Shown here: in pieces, positions 31,701 to 41,225 of the stretch
Numbering within the stretch: position 1 is the first letter of the stretch
Layout: each line of letters starts with the position of its first letter
Assembly (NCBI RefSeq): GCF_000002235.5
Contig: NW_022145559.1
Span: 521,001 to 585,000 of the forward strand
Reading direction: 5' to 3'
Source of the DNA: Strongylocentrotus purpuratus
Taxonomy: Eukaryota; Echinodermata; Echinoidea; Camarodonta; Strongylocentrotidae
DNA length: 64,000 nucleotides
Program-made: the position numbers and the translations under genes
The notes under the pieces: generated by a model
What the model was told of the DNA's origin: nothing
What the model saw: the letters and a program-made list of their open reading frames with translations, nothing else
Database searches by the model: none

Positions 31701-32800
31701 GGAACTCCATCCTTAGTGAGATGGCCAGGATACATCCCACGAAACATCCGAAGAGGAAGTGTGTTGCCCTCCGCACCGGAGTCAACCTTCGAACGCAGTT
31801 TCATTATGGTTCTCTCATCCCGTCTGACTTCCACGTACGCTATTGTTAGGTCGTCCCTGTCATCCACCTCTACAGCACTGATACCTGACACAATAATTCG
31901 ATTGAATGACAGGACATCCACTGCGTCATTCAGTAGTGGGACCGCTGCTGCTGCCTCAATGGTGCTGTGGATGGAGTGCACCTGCTTGCCTCCACGATGT
32001 GGCGTAGCGCATTTAGCTTTCTGCTTCCACTTCTGGGTACTTGAAGCTGGAGATCTCCCAGACCACTGTGTACTTGGAGCTGGAGACCGACAAACACTCC
32101 TCCAGTGATTCAACTTTCCACAGCCGTTACACTTGGTGCCATAAGCCGGACATGCTTCCCGTGGACTGCGAGCATGATTACCACCACAATTAGGACACTT
32201 GTTACTAGTGTTAGTCTTCCGACGAACTACATCAATCGATGCAGGCTGAATATGTGTCTGTACTTGCGCTAGTTGAGCCATGTGCATCTGCGATGCTTCA
32301 AATGTTCTACTCAGCTCAAGCATCTGTGTAAGAGTGAGGGACTTGCTCTTCCCTAGAAGATCTTTCTGGAGCTCAGGATATCTAGTGCCTGTGATGAACT
32401 GCTCAATGATGCGTTCTTGGAGCTCAGTGTCATCACGAAATTCACAGTCATATGCCTGCAGCTTCAGACGCGAGATATAGTCATCTGCACTTTCCCTCTC
32501 CTTCTGCACATATTTCTGAAGGTATAGCCTAGCTACACGGAAATTTGCCCTTGGCCTCAGTTGTGTCTCGAACTTCTCCCAAACAACAGTTGGATTCTTC
32601 TTATCTTCACCTTCCAGACCCCACGAGTTGTAAAGCTTGATACCCGTGGCACCAGTGAACAAAAGAACATGATCCACTTGCTTACCAATCGCAACATTCT
32701 TGACTGAGAAGTATAAGTCACACTGCTGATGAAAAATCTTAACAGCATTGGCTCTGTCGGGGTCTTCCCAATTCATGCGGGGTGTAAATGATTCATTCAT
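28739..32800 (-). CDS. Gag-Pol polyprotein of the first Ty3 element
   Basis: A single frame of 1,353 codons encodes Gag and Pol together, as in the Mag/SURL lineage. In order: Gag with a W-E-x-F-capsid-like helical region (about 1-180); two zinc knuckles (about 202-237); retropepsin with V-D-S-G-A near 340; reverse transcriptase with I-A-D-D near 630; RNase H with V-D-A-S-L-Q-G-L-G near 780; integrase with H-H-C-C zinc finger near 990, then a DDE core starting at L-G-T-D-L-F near 1,053 and S-D-N-G; a Pro-rich end. It makes the copy machinery of the element and has no host role that I can see. Confidence 0.93.
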   Translation of the reverse strand: MNESFTPRMNWEDPDRANAVKIFHQQCDLYFSVKNVAIGKQVDHVLLFTGATGIKLYNSWGLEGEDKKNPTVVWEKFETQLRPRANFRVARLYLQKYVQKERESADDYISRLKLQAYDCEFRDDTELQERIIEQFITGTRYPELQKDLLGKSKSLTLTQMLELSRTFEASQMHMAQLAQVQTHIQPASIDVVRRKTNTSNKCPNCGGNHARSPREACPAYGTKCNGCGKLNHWRSVCRSPAPSTQWSGRSPASSTQKWKQKAKCATPHRGGKQVHSIHSTIEAAAAVPLLNDAVDVLSFNRIIVSGISAVEVDDRDDLTIAYVEVRRDERTIMKLRSKVDSGAEGNTLPLRMFRGMYPGHLTKDGVPHPQSVHNSSARLFAYNETPVMHFGSVRLPCRFNNSTWLYATFYIVESRGPAIIGCDTGLKLKLLTLHTRINEIKHSAQISSTDDLVRQYPDQFDKIGNFPGEYRIVLDPDVQPVVHAPRRCPIHLRDELKREFDDMEGNGVITKVIEPSAWVSSIAVSRKSNGKLRVCLDPKDLNRAIRRCHYRTITTDEVIHKLSGARHFSKLDAKNGYWSIKLDHDSSLLTTFNSPFGRYRYLRMPFGLAMSQDVFQQRMDEILEGCPGTIGIADDIVVFGKSEAEHDQNLHHLMSKAVKYGLQFNSGKCSIKVNQISFFGMIYDADGVHPDPHKVEAIKSMSPPENKSQLREFLGMITYLSPFIPNLSAQTASLRGLLKQDAEFQWTPTHQSAFNDLRDKVCHDATRAYFDVNKPTVLQVDASLQGLGATLLQDGKGIAFASKALSDAETRYANIERELLAVVFGCERFHIFLYGKSFIVETDHKPLEMIQHKHLAAAPPRLQRMLLRLQPYKLTIVYKPGKDVPVADCLSRRPLGPPEHIHLDLQINFVQFAPDRLSQLKEETAKNAEFAALQTVIVKGWPEKRRELPRQLQRYWAFRDQLAVEDGLILNGERILIPHSMREYILSKLHEGHQGIEKTRLRAKASVYWESINDDIEVLVKGCSVCQEYKSSQPHETLLQHEIPTRSWQVLGTDLFHFEGNNYLIIADYFSKFPFIRKMPQECTSAAVVNATRQVFAEQGVPERIVSDNGRHFDSSTYRDFATQWGFSHVTSSPHYPRSNGFIERMIQTVKNTLKKAKVSGIDPNMALLCIRATPIDSRIPSPAELLYGRKMKDNLPTRIRNNSPGRDDVNHRMQLRQQSQKYHHDKSAHDLAPLSPGQLVRVQDQTSRHWITATVREQCHEPRSYLVETPNGRVLRRNRQHLADIEPRRIHHDEEVTKTPDPHTREEMTLDPTPDIRGSPAPNPVPNPVPIPNHQQTTRSGRVIKKPEKLTY

Positions 32801-32995
32801 AGTTCATACCAGCTACTCAAACTCCAATAGTAATGCAAATGTCAATGCACATTTTACTTACAGTAAAACCATCATATGGGACTGTAGAAAGGAGCACCTG
32901 TTGATCCCATGACAGTGTGTCAGTAAGATAGATGGCCTCCAAAATCTCTCCAAAATGATGCAAAGTTCACAAATATTGTACAGTAGGTTCTATAT

Positions 32996-33006
32996 CGCTG
33001 CCACCA
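32996..33006 (-). other. Primer binding site of the first Ty3 element
   Basis: TGGTGGCAGCG one base inside the 5' LTR, complementary to a tRNA ending CGCUGCCACCA, which fits a tRNA-Leu. The second Ty3 element carries the same first ten bases. Confidence 0.7.
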
Positions 33007-33007
33007 T

Positions 33008-33200
33008 ATAATGTGAGGTTGTTTAGCTGTATGGTTAGTACTCAAATGAAGACACATAGAGAAACATCAGAGTGAAGTTGCAATCCAGCATGACTGGTTA
33101 TATTGTGTATAGAAGAGCCCATACACCACAGTGTACATTAACTGTGTGTATGTGTGTATAGCATGTAGCATTGAGTCAATGTATAAGATCACATATTACA
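33008..33200 (-). repeat. 5' LTR of the first Ty3 element
   Basis: In element orientation starts TGTAATATGTGATC and ends CCTCACATTAT. 193 bp, same sequence as the copy at 28,478-28,670. Confidence 0.92.
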
Positions 33201-33839
33201 CTCGTATCTAATTTTCAGAGAGGGTCTCGCCCGAAAGTTTGGGCCAAGGATCAAGGAGTGACGATGGCAATCGAGCTGAAATATTTCTCACGACGATAAA
33301 TAACGAATCAAAAGTTCGAGTGTAGATTACTCCTAAATTCATCAGATATAACCATTTTAAACCACTTCATAATGTACAGACAAATCAGCGGATTCATACC
33401 TACAGCAGATATGTTTATAAATATGATTCAATTTACGAGATCTGAACGTAATTACAGCTGTACTCACCATCAAACTTTCAAAGAAAACTTCGAGCTCTCA
33501 CTCTGTGTGGGTGACGTCATACATTAAATATGCATGCAGCGAAAGTCTTGTCATCAGATCAGGCAATCGTACATAAAAACTTCCATCACAGATAGAAAAA
33601 TTTCTTATTAAAATAATGAGGATGATTACAGTTATCAATCATTATAACCAAATCTGCATACAAATAAGAAGGAAAATGGTGATACAGAGACTTATTTACC
33701 GCACGTAGGATTTCTGATAAGAATGCACAAAGAACACAAAATGGAAAGGTGCCTGGAATAGAGGATAATAATATCAGTCAAGCTCATGAATATTCATATT
33801 ATGGGCGTTACCAACCATTGACATTTGCATACACAATCG

Positions 33840-34480
33840 TTATTTAATATATAATGGAAATGCGCTTTTCATTTTATATTATATAATGGAAATGCGCTTT
33901 TCATTATATATTATATAATGGAAATACGCCTCTCATTATATATTATATAATTGAAATGTGCTTTTCATTATATATTATATAATGGAATGTGCTTTTCATT
34001 ATATATTATATAATGGAAATACGCTTTTCATTATATATTATATAATGGAAATGTGCGTTTCATTATATATTATATAATGGAAATACGCTTTTCATTATAT
34101 ATTATATAATGGAAATGTGCGTTTCATTATATATTATATAATGGAAATACGCTTTTCATTATATATTATATAATGGAAATGGCTTTTCATTATATATTAT
34201 ATAATGGAAATGTGCGTTTCATTATATATTATATAATGGAAATACGCTTTTCATTATATATTATATAATGGAAATGGCTTTTCATTATATATTATATAAT
34301 GGAAATGTGCTTTTCATTATATATTATATAATTGAAATACGCTTTTTATTATATATAAATAATGAAAGTGTGAATTGTAATTATTTATAAATAATGGCAA
34401 TTATATATAAATAATGAAACGTTCTTTGTCATTATTTATAAATAATAAAAATGTGTTAAGAATTATATACAAATAAAAAT
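33840..34480 (-). repeat. Outer tandem array of the right arm, 32-bp units
   Basis: About 15 units of GAAATACGCTTTTC or GAAATGTGCGTTTC plus ATTATATATTATATAATG, the reverse complement of the left array, then TTATTTATAAATAATG-type units toward the terminus. Adjacent units alternate between the TACGC and TGTGC variants, pointing to two-unit (64-bp) amplification here. Confidence 0.9.
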
Positions 34481-35221
34481 GTACATTTTCTTGCATTATA
34501 TTTAAATAATGGTTATTATTTGTTAAATAATGATTATATAACATATAATTTGTCTATATAATTGTTTTACAAACGGCGCCTCATACCCGTAGGTCTCTCT
34601 CAGAAATTCCCTGAAAATATAAATTTTGACCGGATCGACGAAATTTTCAGTATGCTAGTTTGTGAAATCAGCGCTATTATACACATTTACAACTCCTCTA
34701 TTACATGCAGCTTCACGTATCATATTTTATAAGATGAAGAACAACTCGTAAGAAACTTATGGAGGTCCTGTACGACCTTCAGGGTTCTCGTGGTAATATG
34801 TTTCCCGATGAGGGAGGGGATCCCGGGCAGAGATTCTTCGATAGCATGTAACTGAGAAGGAAGTTTGCCCCCCCCCCTCCCCATCCTCCTAACGTTTTGG
34901 AATCCCTGAATCCAACTCAGTCTCGGTGTAATAATTCAACAGCTTTGCACAGTATTTAATGCTGATAATACTGCTGAGCTGCAAATTACAGAACATGCAT
35001 CGTATTGGTAAAACATCCGGGTATGACTACAGGGCCCTCAGGGAGAACAGTATGAATACTAATGAGGCTACCCTGGGTAAACAAGACATATTATTATTAT
35101 TATAATCATTTCTCAATCGTGATAATAATTCATAAAATGTTACCCCTACTTATGCTACAATACAACTTTATCGTATCCTTGTCATTTGAAAAATTCTGAA
35201 GATATATTTTCAGAGAGTACC

Positions 35222-35290
35222 TTGGTAGTAGAGCACTTAAGTGGTCCCGTAACTGTGAGGTTTGGGGTTCGAAACAAGGACAATGTAGGT
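35222..35290 (+). repeat. Possible tRNA-derived fragment
   Basis: TTGGTAGTAGAGCACTTAAG resembles an A box region and GGGTTCGAAAC fits a pol III B box, with about 30 bp between them. There is no proper cloverleaf, so it is read as an old SINE head, not a tRNA gene. Confidence 0.35.
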
Positions 35291-35617
35291 CTAAATGCCT
35301 TTAACATGGCATTAATCCTATTGCTGTCTTAGCGGTCAGATAAAGATCCTCATCCAATAAACATAGGGCTAGATATTCACGTTAGTCGTTAGTCGAGATA
35401 CAACTTGAGCATGTATAAGCTCTTTTTTCAGGAGGGGGGGGGGGGGGGTGGGCGACTATATCGTAGTCGTAGTCCAAATCAATTTAGTGCGTGTGCAAAA
35501 CTCCCCCTCCCTGTTTCAGGTATATATGCGAGAAATTAGCTACGGCTAGGGGAGAGATGGGGTGAGAAAGAGGAGGAGAAAGGACAATTATTGTTAGACT
35601 ATGAGGAGGGATGTAGA

Positions 35618-35889
35618 AGTGTCGTAGTCGAGTGGTTTAAGCGCTTGACTTGAAATTCGAAGGTCGTGGTTCGATCCCGGACACGGCAACAATGTCATTT
35701 GGCAAGGTATTAATCTTCATTTGCCATACTCGACCCAGGTGAGGTAAATGGGTACCTGGCAGGAATTAATTCCTTGAAATGCTAGAGCGCTGTAATGGCA
35801 GCTAGGCTAAAGCCGGGGTAATAATTAATCTGTCCAATAGAATTTCCTAGATAGACGGCGCTATATAAATGCCTATTATTGTTATTATT
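35618..35889 (+). repeat. tRNA-derived SINE (plus copy)
   Basis: Head with pol III A box (GTAGTCGAGTGG) and B box (GGTTCGATCCC) in a tRNA-Ser/Leu-like setting, a body with GGTACCTGGCAGGAATTAAT, and an ATT-rich tail. About 270 bp. A relative lies at 4,852-5,132 on the minus strand. Confidence 0.82.
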
Positions 35890-36103
35890 ACCCAATGGCA
35901 AAATGCATGCTCATTATGGCAAGAAGGAAAATACATTCGATAGATAGGCAAAAATAGTTTGAGATAAATCGTTTCAACTGATGGTTTTCGGCAGCCCTGT
36001 ACCCTTTTTTTGACAGTCAAACTAAAGGATCATGATATAAATCAATCATTAACTTTGTAATTGTATCATCGGTACGTTTTCAAAATTATGTTACTTATGA
36101 AAG

Positions 36104-36239
36104 TGTTACGATATACGATATCCGATATATCCGGTATCCGTCGTAGTTCAATAAACATGGTCACCATCATCACAAACCTGACTGCCGACTCGTCTATTAT
36201 CATGAGTATCTACCAAATCTAAGACCCTCGAACTCATCA
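36104..36239 (+). repeat. 5' LTR of the second Ty3 element
   Basis: 136 bp, starts TGTTACGATATACG and ends GAACTCATCA; includes an AATAAA at about 36,151. Confidence 0.93.
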
Positions 36240-36877
36240 TGGTGGCAGCTGCTGGGATCTTCGAAATCAAGTTTGATTTTTGAAGACACAATTGATCCAG
36301 TTCACGACAGTTGGGAAGTATAATTAGCAAAATTATCGTCGATTAGCGATTTGTCACGTCGCACTTTTTCGTATGCATTGTACGTGCACCGTACATATAT
36401 ACAGCACAGTGTACCGAGACACTGATGCTACTGCATAATCCAGATGAACTCGTACGTGAATGGTGATGTGTGTATAAGCATATAAAGGTTCATAAAGCCT
36501 GCTCAGAATAGCCTAATCAAGTTATAACTGTGCTCAATCACTGACACAGGGGTCTGCATAATAACTTAACTAGTAAAGTTTAAATCTAAAATTAAACTAA
36601 ATCAGAGGTGTGAACATTAAACCTGTTTTCAGATAATATTAACAATAATAGACTATCTGGTGTGTGAGGAATTGTCACTGTCGGACATATTGAGTGAGAG
36701 TGATCAACATTTTCATTGCATGAGACACCTAATGACATTCACACAGGTGTGAGAGCGTACACAGGTTTACGTGTACGAACCTTATCAACACCAGCCGGTT
36801 AGGACCTGTTCACACTAAGATAAACAACACAAAGATTTACACTCATTCATATAATCTGTCGTAACCAATACGCACAC

Positions 36878-39800
36878 GTGACATATACAATGAGTACTAA
36901 GTATCCAGAGATGAACTGGGAGGTACCAGACCTACCCGAAGAGTTCAAGCTATTTAAGCAGAGAATGGAGCTTGTGTTGGCAGATCAAGAAATAACTGAA
37001 AACAAAAAAAAGGCTATAAAAATAAAAATCGCTGTAGGCAACGAAGGTTTGCGCCGCATCAATGCGTCTGGGCTATCAGAGGCCGACCAAGAAAAACCAC
37101 AAGAACTGTGGAAATTATTTGAGAAACAAATAAAGGTAAACATTAATTTTCGGGTCCATCGTCTCGAGCTGATGCGATATCGGCAGAGACAAGATGAGAG
37201 CATTGACGCATTCGTTACTCGATGTAGAGACAAAGCCAACACATGCGATTTTGAGGAATCCGAGCTTGCCGAGCGGATAATGGAGGTAGTCATCACCTCA
37301 ACACCAAGTCTAGAATTCCAGAAATTCCTATTGGACCAGCCTAAAGGATATCAAATCGATGCAATTCTAGTAGAGGGCCGAAAATACGAGGCAGTTGCGG
37401 CGAGCAGAAAATGCCTAGAAACGCTTGAGCCGGCTAAAGAAAGCATAGATTCATTCAAGCGGAACCAGGGACGAAAGACGTGTGGAAACTGTGGACGTAT
37501 CCACAAACCTCGTCAGTGCCCTGCGTACCACGATGTGTGTCGTGCCTGTGACACAAAGGGCCATTGGGCCAAGTTCTGTAGAAAGGCTAAGAACGATCGA
37601 AGTCGAAAACCAGATCGTAGATCAGATGACCATAAATCTGATGACCGTCAACCGAAACACGGTAACCAATCACGATCAAAATCAAAGGGTCGAAAGTATA
37701 AACCGATAAGTGAAATGGACACTGAACATGATACTAGCACAGATCATGAACATCAACAATCAGCAGGTCCATCAAACTTCGAACATTTTGACACCATACA
37801 CACGATCGGAACACACACAGTGATCAACTCAAAGGGTACAGTAGCTTTTGCAAACATTGACATCATATGCCCACAGAAATCAGGTCAGCATTACCTATAT
37901 CTGAAGATAGACTCTGGGGCAAGCGCTAATACTATCACAGTACGCACAGCCAAACAAATATATGGTGACAAGTGGAGGCAAGTAGTGAAACGTACACCAG
38001 TAAAGCTAGTAGCATATGGCGAAATATCAATACCATGCGTTGGTACACTAGACATAAAGTGTAGATACAAGAGTCCAGAATGGTATACACATACATTCTA
38101 CGTAGCAGACGTGAATGGACCAGCTATCTTAGGGTTGTTAGGTTGCACAGATCTCGGGATTATCACAATCCACACAATGCACAAGGACACACCTACACAT
38201 ACACCTATCACAAGTGTTAGTGACCTCAAACAAACATACCCAGATCAGTTTGATGCCATAGGAAGCTTTAGCGGGAAAGCAATGCTGCATCTGAAAGATG
38301 ATGCAGAGCCAACCATAGATGCACCTAGAAAGTGCAGTGTCCATCTGAAGGACAAGATCAAAGCCGAACTAGATAACATGGAGAAGCAAGGAGTCATCAG
38401 AAAGATAGAACACCACACAGATTGGTGTAGCTCGATGACCACCGTTGTGAAGAAAGATGGATCCATACGGATATGTCTTGACCCCAGAAGGTTGAACGAT
38501 GCCTTGAAAAGGTGTCCACACAAAATTCCAACCTTGGAAGAAATCCAACCAATCTTCGCAGGAGCTCAATTCTTCTCCAAGCTAGACGCAAAGGCTGGAT
38601 ACTGGTCAGTACACCTAGCAGAGGAATGCCAAGACCTGACCACCTTCAGAACACCATTTGGAAGATATTGTTTCCAAAGATTACCCTTCGGCTTATGCAC
38701 AAGCCAAGACATCTTCCAGCAACACATGGATAGGATCGTCCAGAATGTGCCTGGCTGCGTATGTATCGCAGACGACATTGCCATTGTCGGGAAAACAGAG
38801 GAGGAACACGACAAGAATCTCCACTTACTCATGGAGACAGCGAAACAGGAAGGACTCGTGTTCAACAGCTCCAAGTGTACTATCAAGAAGGAAGCTATCA
38901 GCTACTTTGGATCCATGTACACAAGATCTGGAATCTTCCCAGATCCAAGCAAGGTTGAAGCTATCAACACAATGCCTTCACCCAAGGACAAGGAAGATGT
39001 TCAGAGATGCCTAGGATTATTCACATACCTAGCACCATACATTCCTAATCTATCAGAGAAGTCAGCACCACTTCGTGAACTCCTTCACAAGGAAATTCCA
39101 TTCGTCTGGGACGAGGATCACGAACATGCCTTAAACAGCCTGAAAAGCGCAGTCTCATCGGGTGCATGCCTGCAGTTCTTTGACCCAAAGAAAGAGACAA
39201 CCGTTGAGGTAGATGCGTCGATGAAAGGGCTGGGAGCATGCCTGCTCCAAGATGGCAAACCCGTAGCTTTTGCATCCAAAAGTCTCTCCAATGCACAGTC
39301 CAACTACTCGAACATAGAGAGGGAAACCTTAGCCCTAGTGTTTGGTATCGTCCGATTCCATACATACCTATTCGGGAAGGAATTCACTGTGATAACAGAT
39401 CACAGGCCTTTGGAGACAATTTGGAAGAAACCTCTAAGAAGCGCACCACCTCGTCTACAGAGACTATTGATCAAGGTACAAGGATACAGATGCCAAGTCA
39501 AGTACCGACCTGGGAAAGAAATGATTCTTTCAGATACCTTGAGCCGTCTTCCTAACCCCAAGGAAGCACGCGATGTTCCACTAGACATCAGAGTGGAATC
39601 AATCTGCTCCGAAGTAGAAGACACTCATCAAATCGACTTGATCTTCTTCGGACAACACAAGAGAACAGAACTCCAGAGGGAAACATCCAATGACCCTGTT
39701 CTTAGGTCATTGTGGCAGACAGTCACTCAGGGTTGGCCTGAAACTCTTCAGGAGCTGCCGACATCCCTCAGGGAATTCTGGTCTTACAGAGATGAGATTG

Positions 39801-40309
39801 GAGTATCTCAAGGAGTACTCTTCAAAGGAAGTCGAGTCATCATACCAAAGACACTTCAGGAAGATATCCTTAGACAACTTCATCTTGGACACATGGGAAT
39901 CGAGAGCACGAGACGACTAGCTCGTGAGACAGTGTTCTGGCCACACATCAACAAGGACATTGAACAGATCGTAAAGCAATGTGCTGCATGCCAGGAACAC
40001 CAGGCAAGGCAACAGAAAGAGCCGTTGCTTCCCCATGATGTACCTTCAGCACCTTGGACTAGACTAGGAACAGATTTGTTCATGCTAAACAGACAAGACT
40101 ATTTACTCGTCACTGACTATTACTCCAAGTATCCGATAGTCTACAAGCTGACTGACACATCAAGTGCTGCAGTAGCCAACGTGATGAGTGGAATCTTCAG
40201 TCTATTTGGTCCACCAGAGGAGATCGTATCCGACAACGGTCCACAATTTGTCGGGAAGCACTTCAAGGACATGTGCCGGAAGTGGTCGATCACCCATACA
40301 ACCTGTTGA
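36878..40309 (+). CDS. Gag-Pol coding part of the second Ty3 element, upstream of the BEL insertion
   Basis: Frame with Gag (about 1-200), two zinc knuckles of C-x2-C type (about 202-234), a Lys/Asp/His-rich linker, retropepsin with I-D-S-G-A near 350, reverse transcriptase with I-A-D-D near 630, RNase H with V-D-A-S-M-K-G-L-G, and the start of integrase (zinc finger, L-G-T-D-L-F near 1,062, S-D-N-G-P-Q-F). The element's own coding stops where the BEL LTR begins at 40,304. Related to, but clearly different from, the element at 28,478-33,200. Confidence 0.9.
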   Translation: MTYTMSTKYPEMNWEVPDLPEEFKLFKQRMELVLADQEITENKKKAIKIKIAVGNEGLRRINASGLSEADQEKPQELWKLFEKQIKVNINFRVHRLELMRYRQRQDESIDAFVTRCRDKANTCDFEESELAERIMEVVITSTPSLEFQKFLLDQPKGYQIDAILVEGRKYEAVAASRKCLETLEPAKESIDSFKRNQGRKTCGNCGRIHKPRQCPAYHDVCRACDTKGHWAKFCRKAKNDRSRKPDRRSDDHKSDDRQPKHGNQSRSKSKGRKYKPISEMDTEHDTSTDHEHQQSAGPSNFEHFDTIHTIGTHTVINSKGTVAFANIDIICPQKSGQHYLYLKIDSGASANTITVRTAKQIYGDKWRQVVKRTPVKLVAYGEISIPCVGTLDIKCRYKSPEWYTHTFYVADVNGPAILGLLGCTDLGIITIHTMHKDTPTHTPITSVSDLKQTYPDQFDAIGSFSGKAMLHLKDDAEPTIDAPRKCSVHLKDKIKAELDNMEKQGVIRKIEHHTDWCSSMTTVVKKDGSIRICLDPRRLNDALKRCPHKIPTLEEIQPIFAGAQFFSKLDAKAGYWSVHLAEECQDLTTFRTPFGRYCFQRLPFGLCTSQDIFQQHMDRIVQNVPGCVCIADDIAIVGKTEEEHDKNLHLLMETAKQEGLVFNSSKCTIKKEAISYFGSMYTRSGIFPDPSKVEAINTMPSPKDKEDVQRCLGLFTYLAPYIPNLSEKSAPLRELLHKEIPFVWDEDHEHALNSLKSAVSSGACLQFFDPKKETTVEVDASMKGLGACLLQDGKPVAFASKSLSNAQSNYSNIERETLALVFGIVRFHTYLFGKEFTVITDHRPLETIWKKPLRSAPPRLQRLLIKVQGYRCQVKYRPGKEMILSDTLSRLPNPKEARDVPLDIRVESICSEVEDTHQIDLIFFGQHKRTELQRETSNDPVLRSLWQTVTQGWPETLQELPTSLREFWSYRDEIGVSQGVLFKGSRVIIPKTLQEDILRQLHLGHMGIESTRRLARETVFWPHINKDIEQIVKQCAACQEHQARQQKEPLLPHDVPSAPWTRLGTDLFMLNRQDYLLVTDYYSKYPIVYKLTDTSSAAVANVMSGIFSLFGPPEEIVSDNGPQFVGKHFKDMCRKWSITHTTC

Positions 40310-41172
40310 TACGAGTTTTTCCCAATTTGACATTGTGACGTCAGAAGCGGGGTTTTTAGCTGGATTCTGCATTCAGGTCATAGAGGGCGGGATTTGATTC
40401 TGTGGAGCTACTGATTTACGTTACACTGAATGTTTATTACACTGAAAAGTCTACTGTAATTTTGTTTTCCTGAGACAGCCCAATGTTGTAAGTAGAAAAT
40501 TACTGCATATTATGATAGCTCAATATTTACTCTTTTGCCTGATGTTAATGGTGATTATAATGGTGGATTGATGTGATGTATGAAATAAGATTAGAATCAT
40601 AGAACATCCATACGTTTTGAATGTAAATGTACCACATATAAGTTTTGGCGTAAGTAGCGTATACAATAATTCATGCTGGAAAAGTACGAAATATCCAAGT
40701 AAGGTTATGATATTATGAATGAGCTAGAAGCTCTATTAATGTATGAGAGAATACGATTATGACTTAATTATGAACAGAAGATGATGGTCTAAATTCAGTT
40801 AGCTAGGGAAAGTAGCATTTGAGGTAAAGGGGAAATTTTAGCACAAAATGACAGAAAGTAGGTCGGGTCAATTTGCATGACTAGGGTAGGCATACAGAAT
40901 ATGGAGTGAATATTTTGATACAGGCATCAAGGATAACAATGTCATTTACAGTTATTATTCGGTGCTATGCATTTGGAAGACAGTTTGTTGCATCAAACTT
41001 GATTGTTTTAATTGCGTGATGCATATGTATATCAGCCATGCTGATAATTTGTTTTATCTGTTCTATCTTTTATTAAAGGTTGAACCACTCATTGGTATCA
41101 TCGCAAGGGCATTGTTGTCGAGTCGTCATTGCAGTTGGGCTTAGTAATAGACATAACGTCACCGTTCCTACA
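40304..41172 (+). repeat. 5' LTR of the BEL/Pao element
   Basis: 869 bp, starts TGTTGATACGAG and ends CCGTTCCTACA. Contains a TGACGTCA palindrome-like CRE site near its start (GTGACGTCAG). Confidence 0.93.
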
Positions 41173-41225
41173 TCAGTTCAACAACAGCTTCCAGGTCCAC
41201 ATCAGACTACAGACAGGCTGTTACA

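Larger units (their letters stand above)
28478..33200 (-). mobile_element. Ty3 (gypsy) LTR retrotransposon, Mag/SURL-like, looks whole
   Basis: Direct LTRs of 193 bp at both ends, identical as far as I can read, flanked by the 5-bp duplication CTCGT (28,473-28,477 and 33,201-33,205); the ends may shift by one base. One uninterrupted gag-pol frame lies between. The uninserted site is preserved in the left arm of the giant inverted repeat near 18,205, which confirms the borders. It inserted into the right arm after the two arms had diverged. No break seen; young. Confidence 0.93.
16882..34582. mobile_element. Giant inverted-repeat composite, foldback (TU)-like
   Basis: Both ends share the 17-bp terminus GAGGCGCCGTTTGTAAA, followed by an AT-rich outer domain, a 32-bp tandem array, an inner unique segment and a polypyrimidine array, read inward as mirror images. 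Left arm about 16,882-20,541, right arm about 26,975-34,582, spacer about 6.4 kb. The right arm is longer because a 4.7-kb Ty3 element sits in it; the left arm has about 840 bp (19,620-20,460) absent from the right. By eye the arms agree at roughly 95% in good stretches. Long terminal inverted repeats with an outer tandem domain are the hallmark of foldback elements, known in sea urchins as TU elements. No clear target-site duplication (TTAC against ATAC at the borders), and no transposase was recognised. Confidence 0.7.
26975..34582 (-). repeat. Right arm of the giant inverted repeat
   Basis: Mirror of the left arm, read from 34,582 inward: GGCGCC terminus, AT-rich part, 32-bp array (about 33,840-34,345), single-copy-like segment (33,205-33,830 continuing at 28,230-28,470 on the other side of the inserted Ty3 element), the G/C-run segment with a 61-nt C-run, and the purine-strand version of the polypyrimidine array (27,060-27,640). 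Confidence 0.85.
34583..36098. other. Spacer between the inverted-repeat composite and the second Ty3 element
   Basis: AT-rich with C- and G-runs (34,867-34,880; 35,433-35,449), a possible tRNA-like fragment (35,222-35,290) and a SINE (35,618-35,889). No gene seen. Confidence 0.6.

Noticed and set aside
16882-34582. Polinton/Maverick identity of the large inverted-repeat element
   Set aside because: No polymerase B, integrase, ATPase or capsid-like frame in the spacer, ends do not start AG, no 6-bp duplication, and the arms are tandem-repeat-rich as in foldback elements.
16882-34582. Assembly artefact (false inverted duplication)
   Set aside because: Arms differ by substitutions, by the 840-bp segment and by the Ty3 insertion, so they are not a copied contig.
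35618-35700. Functional tRNA gene
   Set aside because: The A and B boxes lie in a SINE with its own body and ATT tail, and a second copy occurs at 4,852-5,132; stems do not pair well.
40962-41144. 60-codon frame in the BEL LTR, also at 45,981-46,163
   Set aside because: Present in both LTRs simply because they are direct copies; no coding features.
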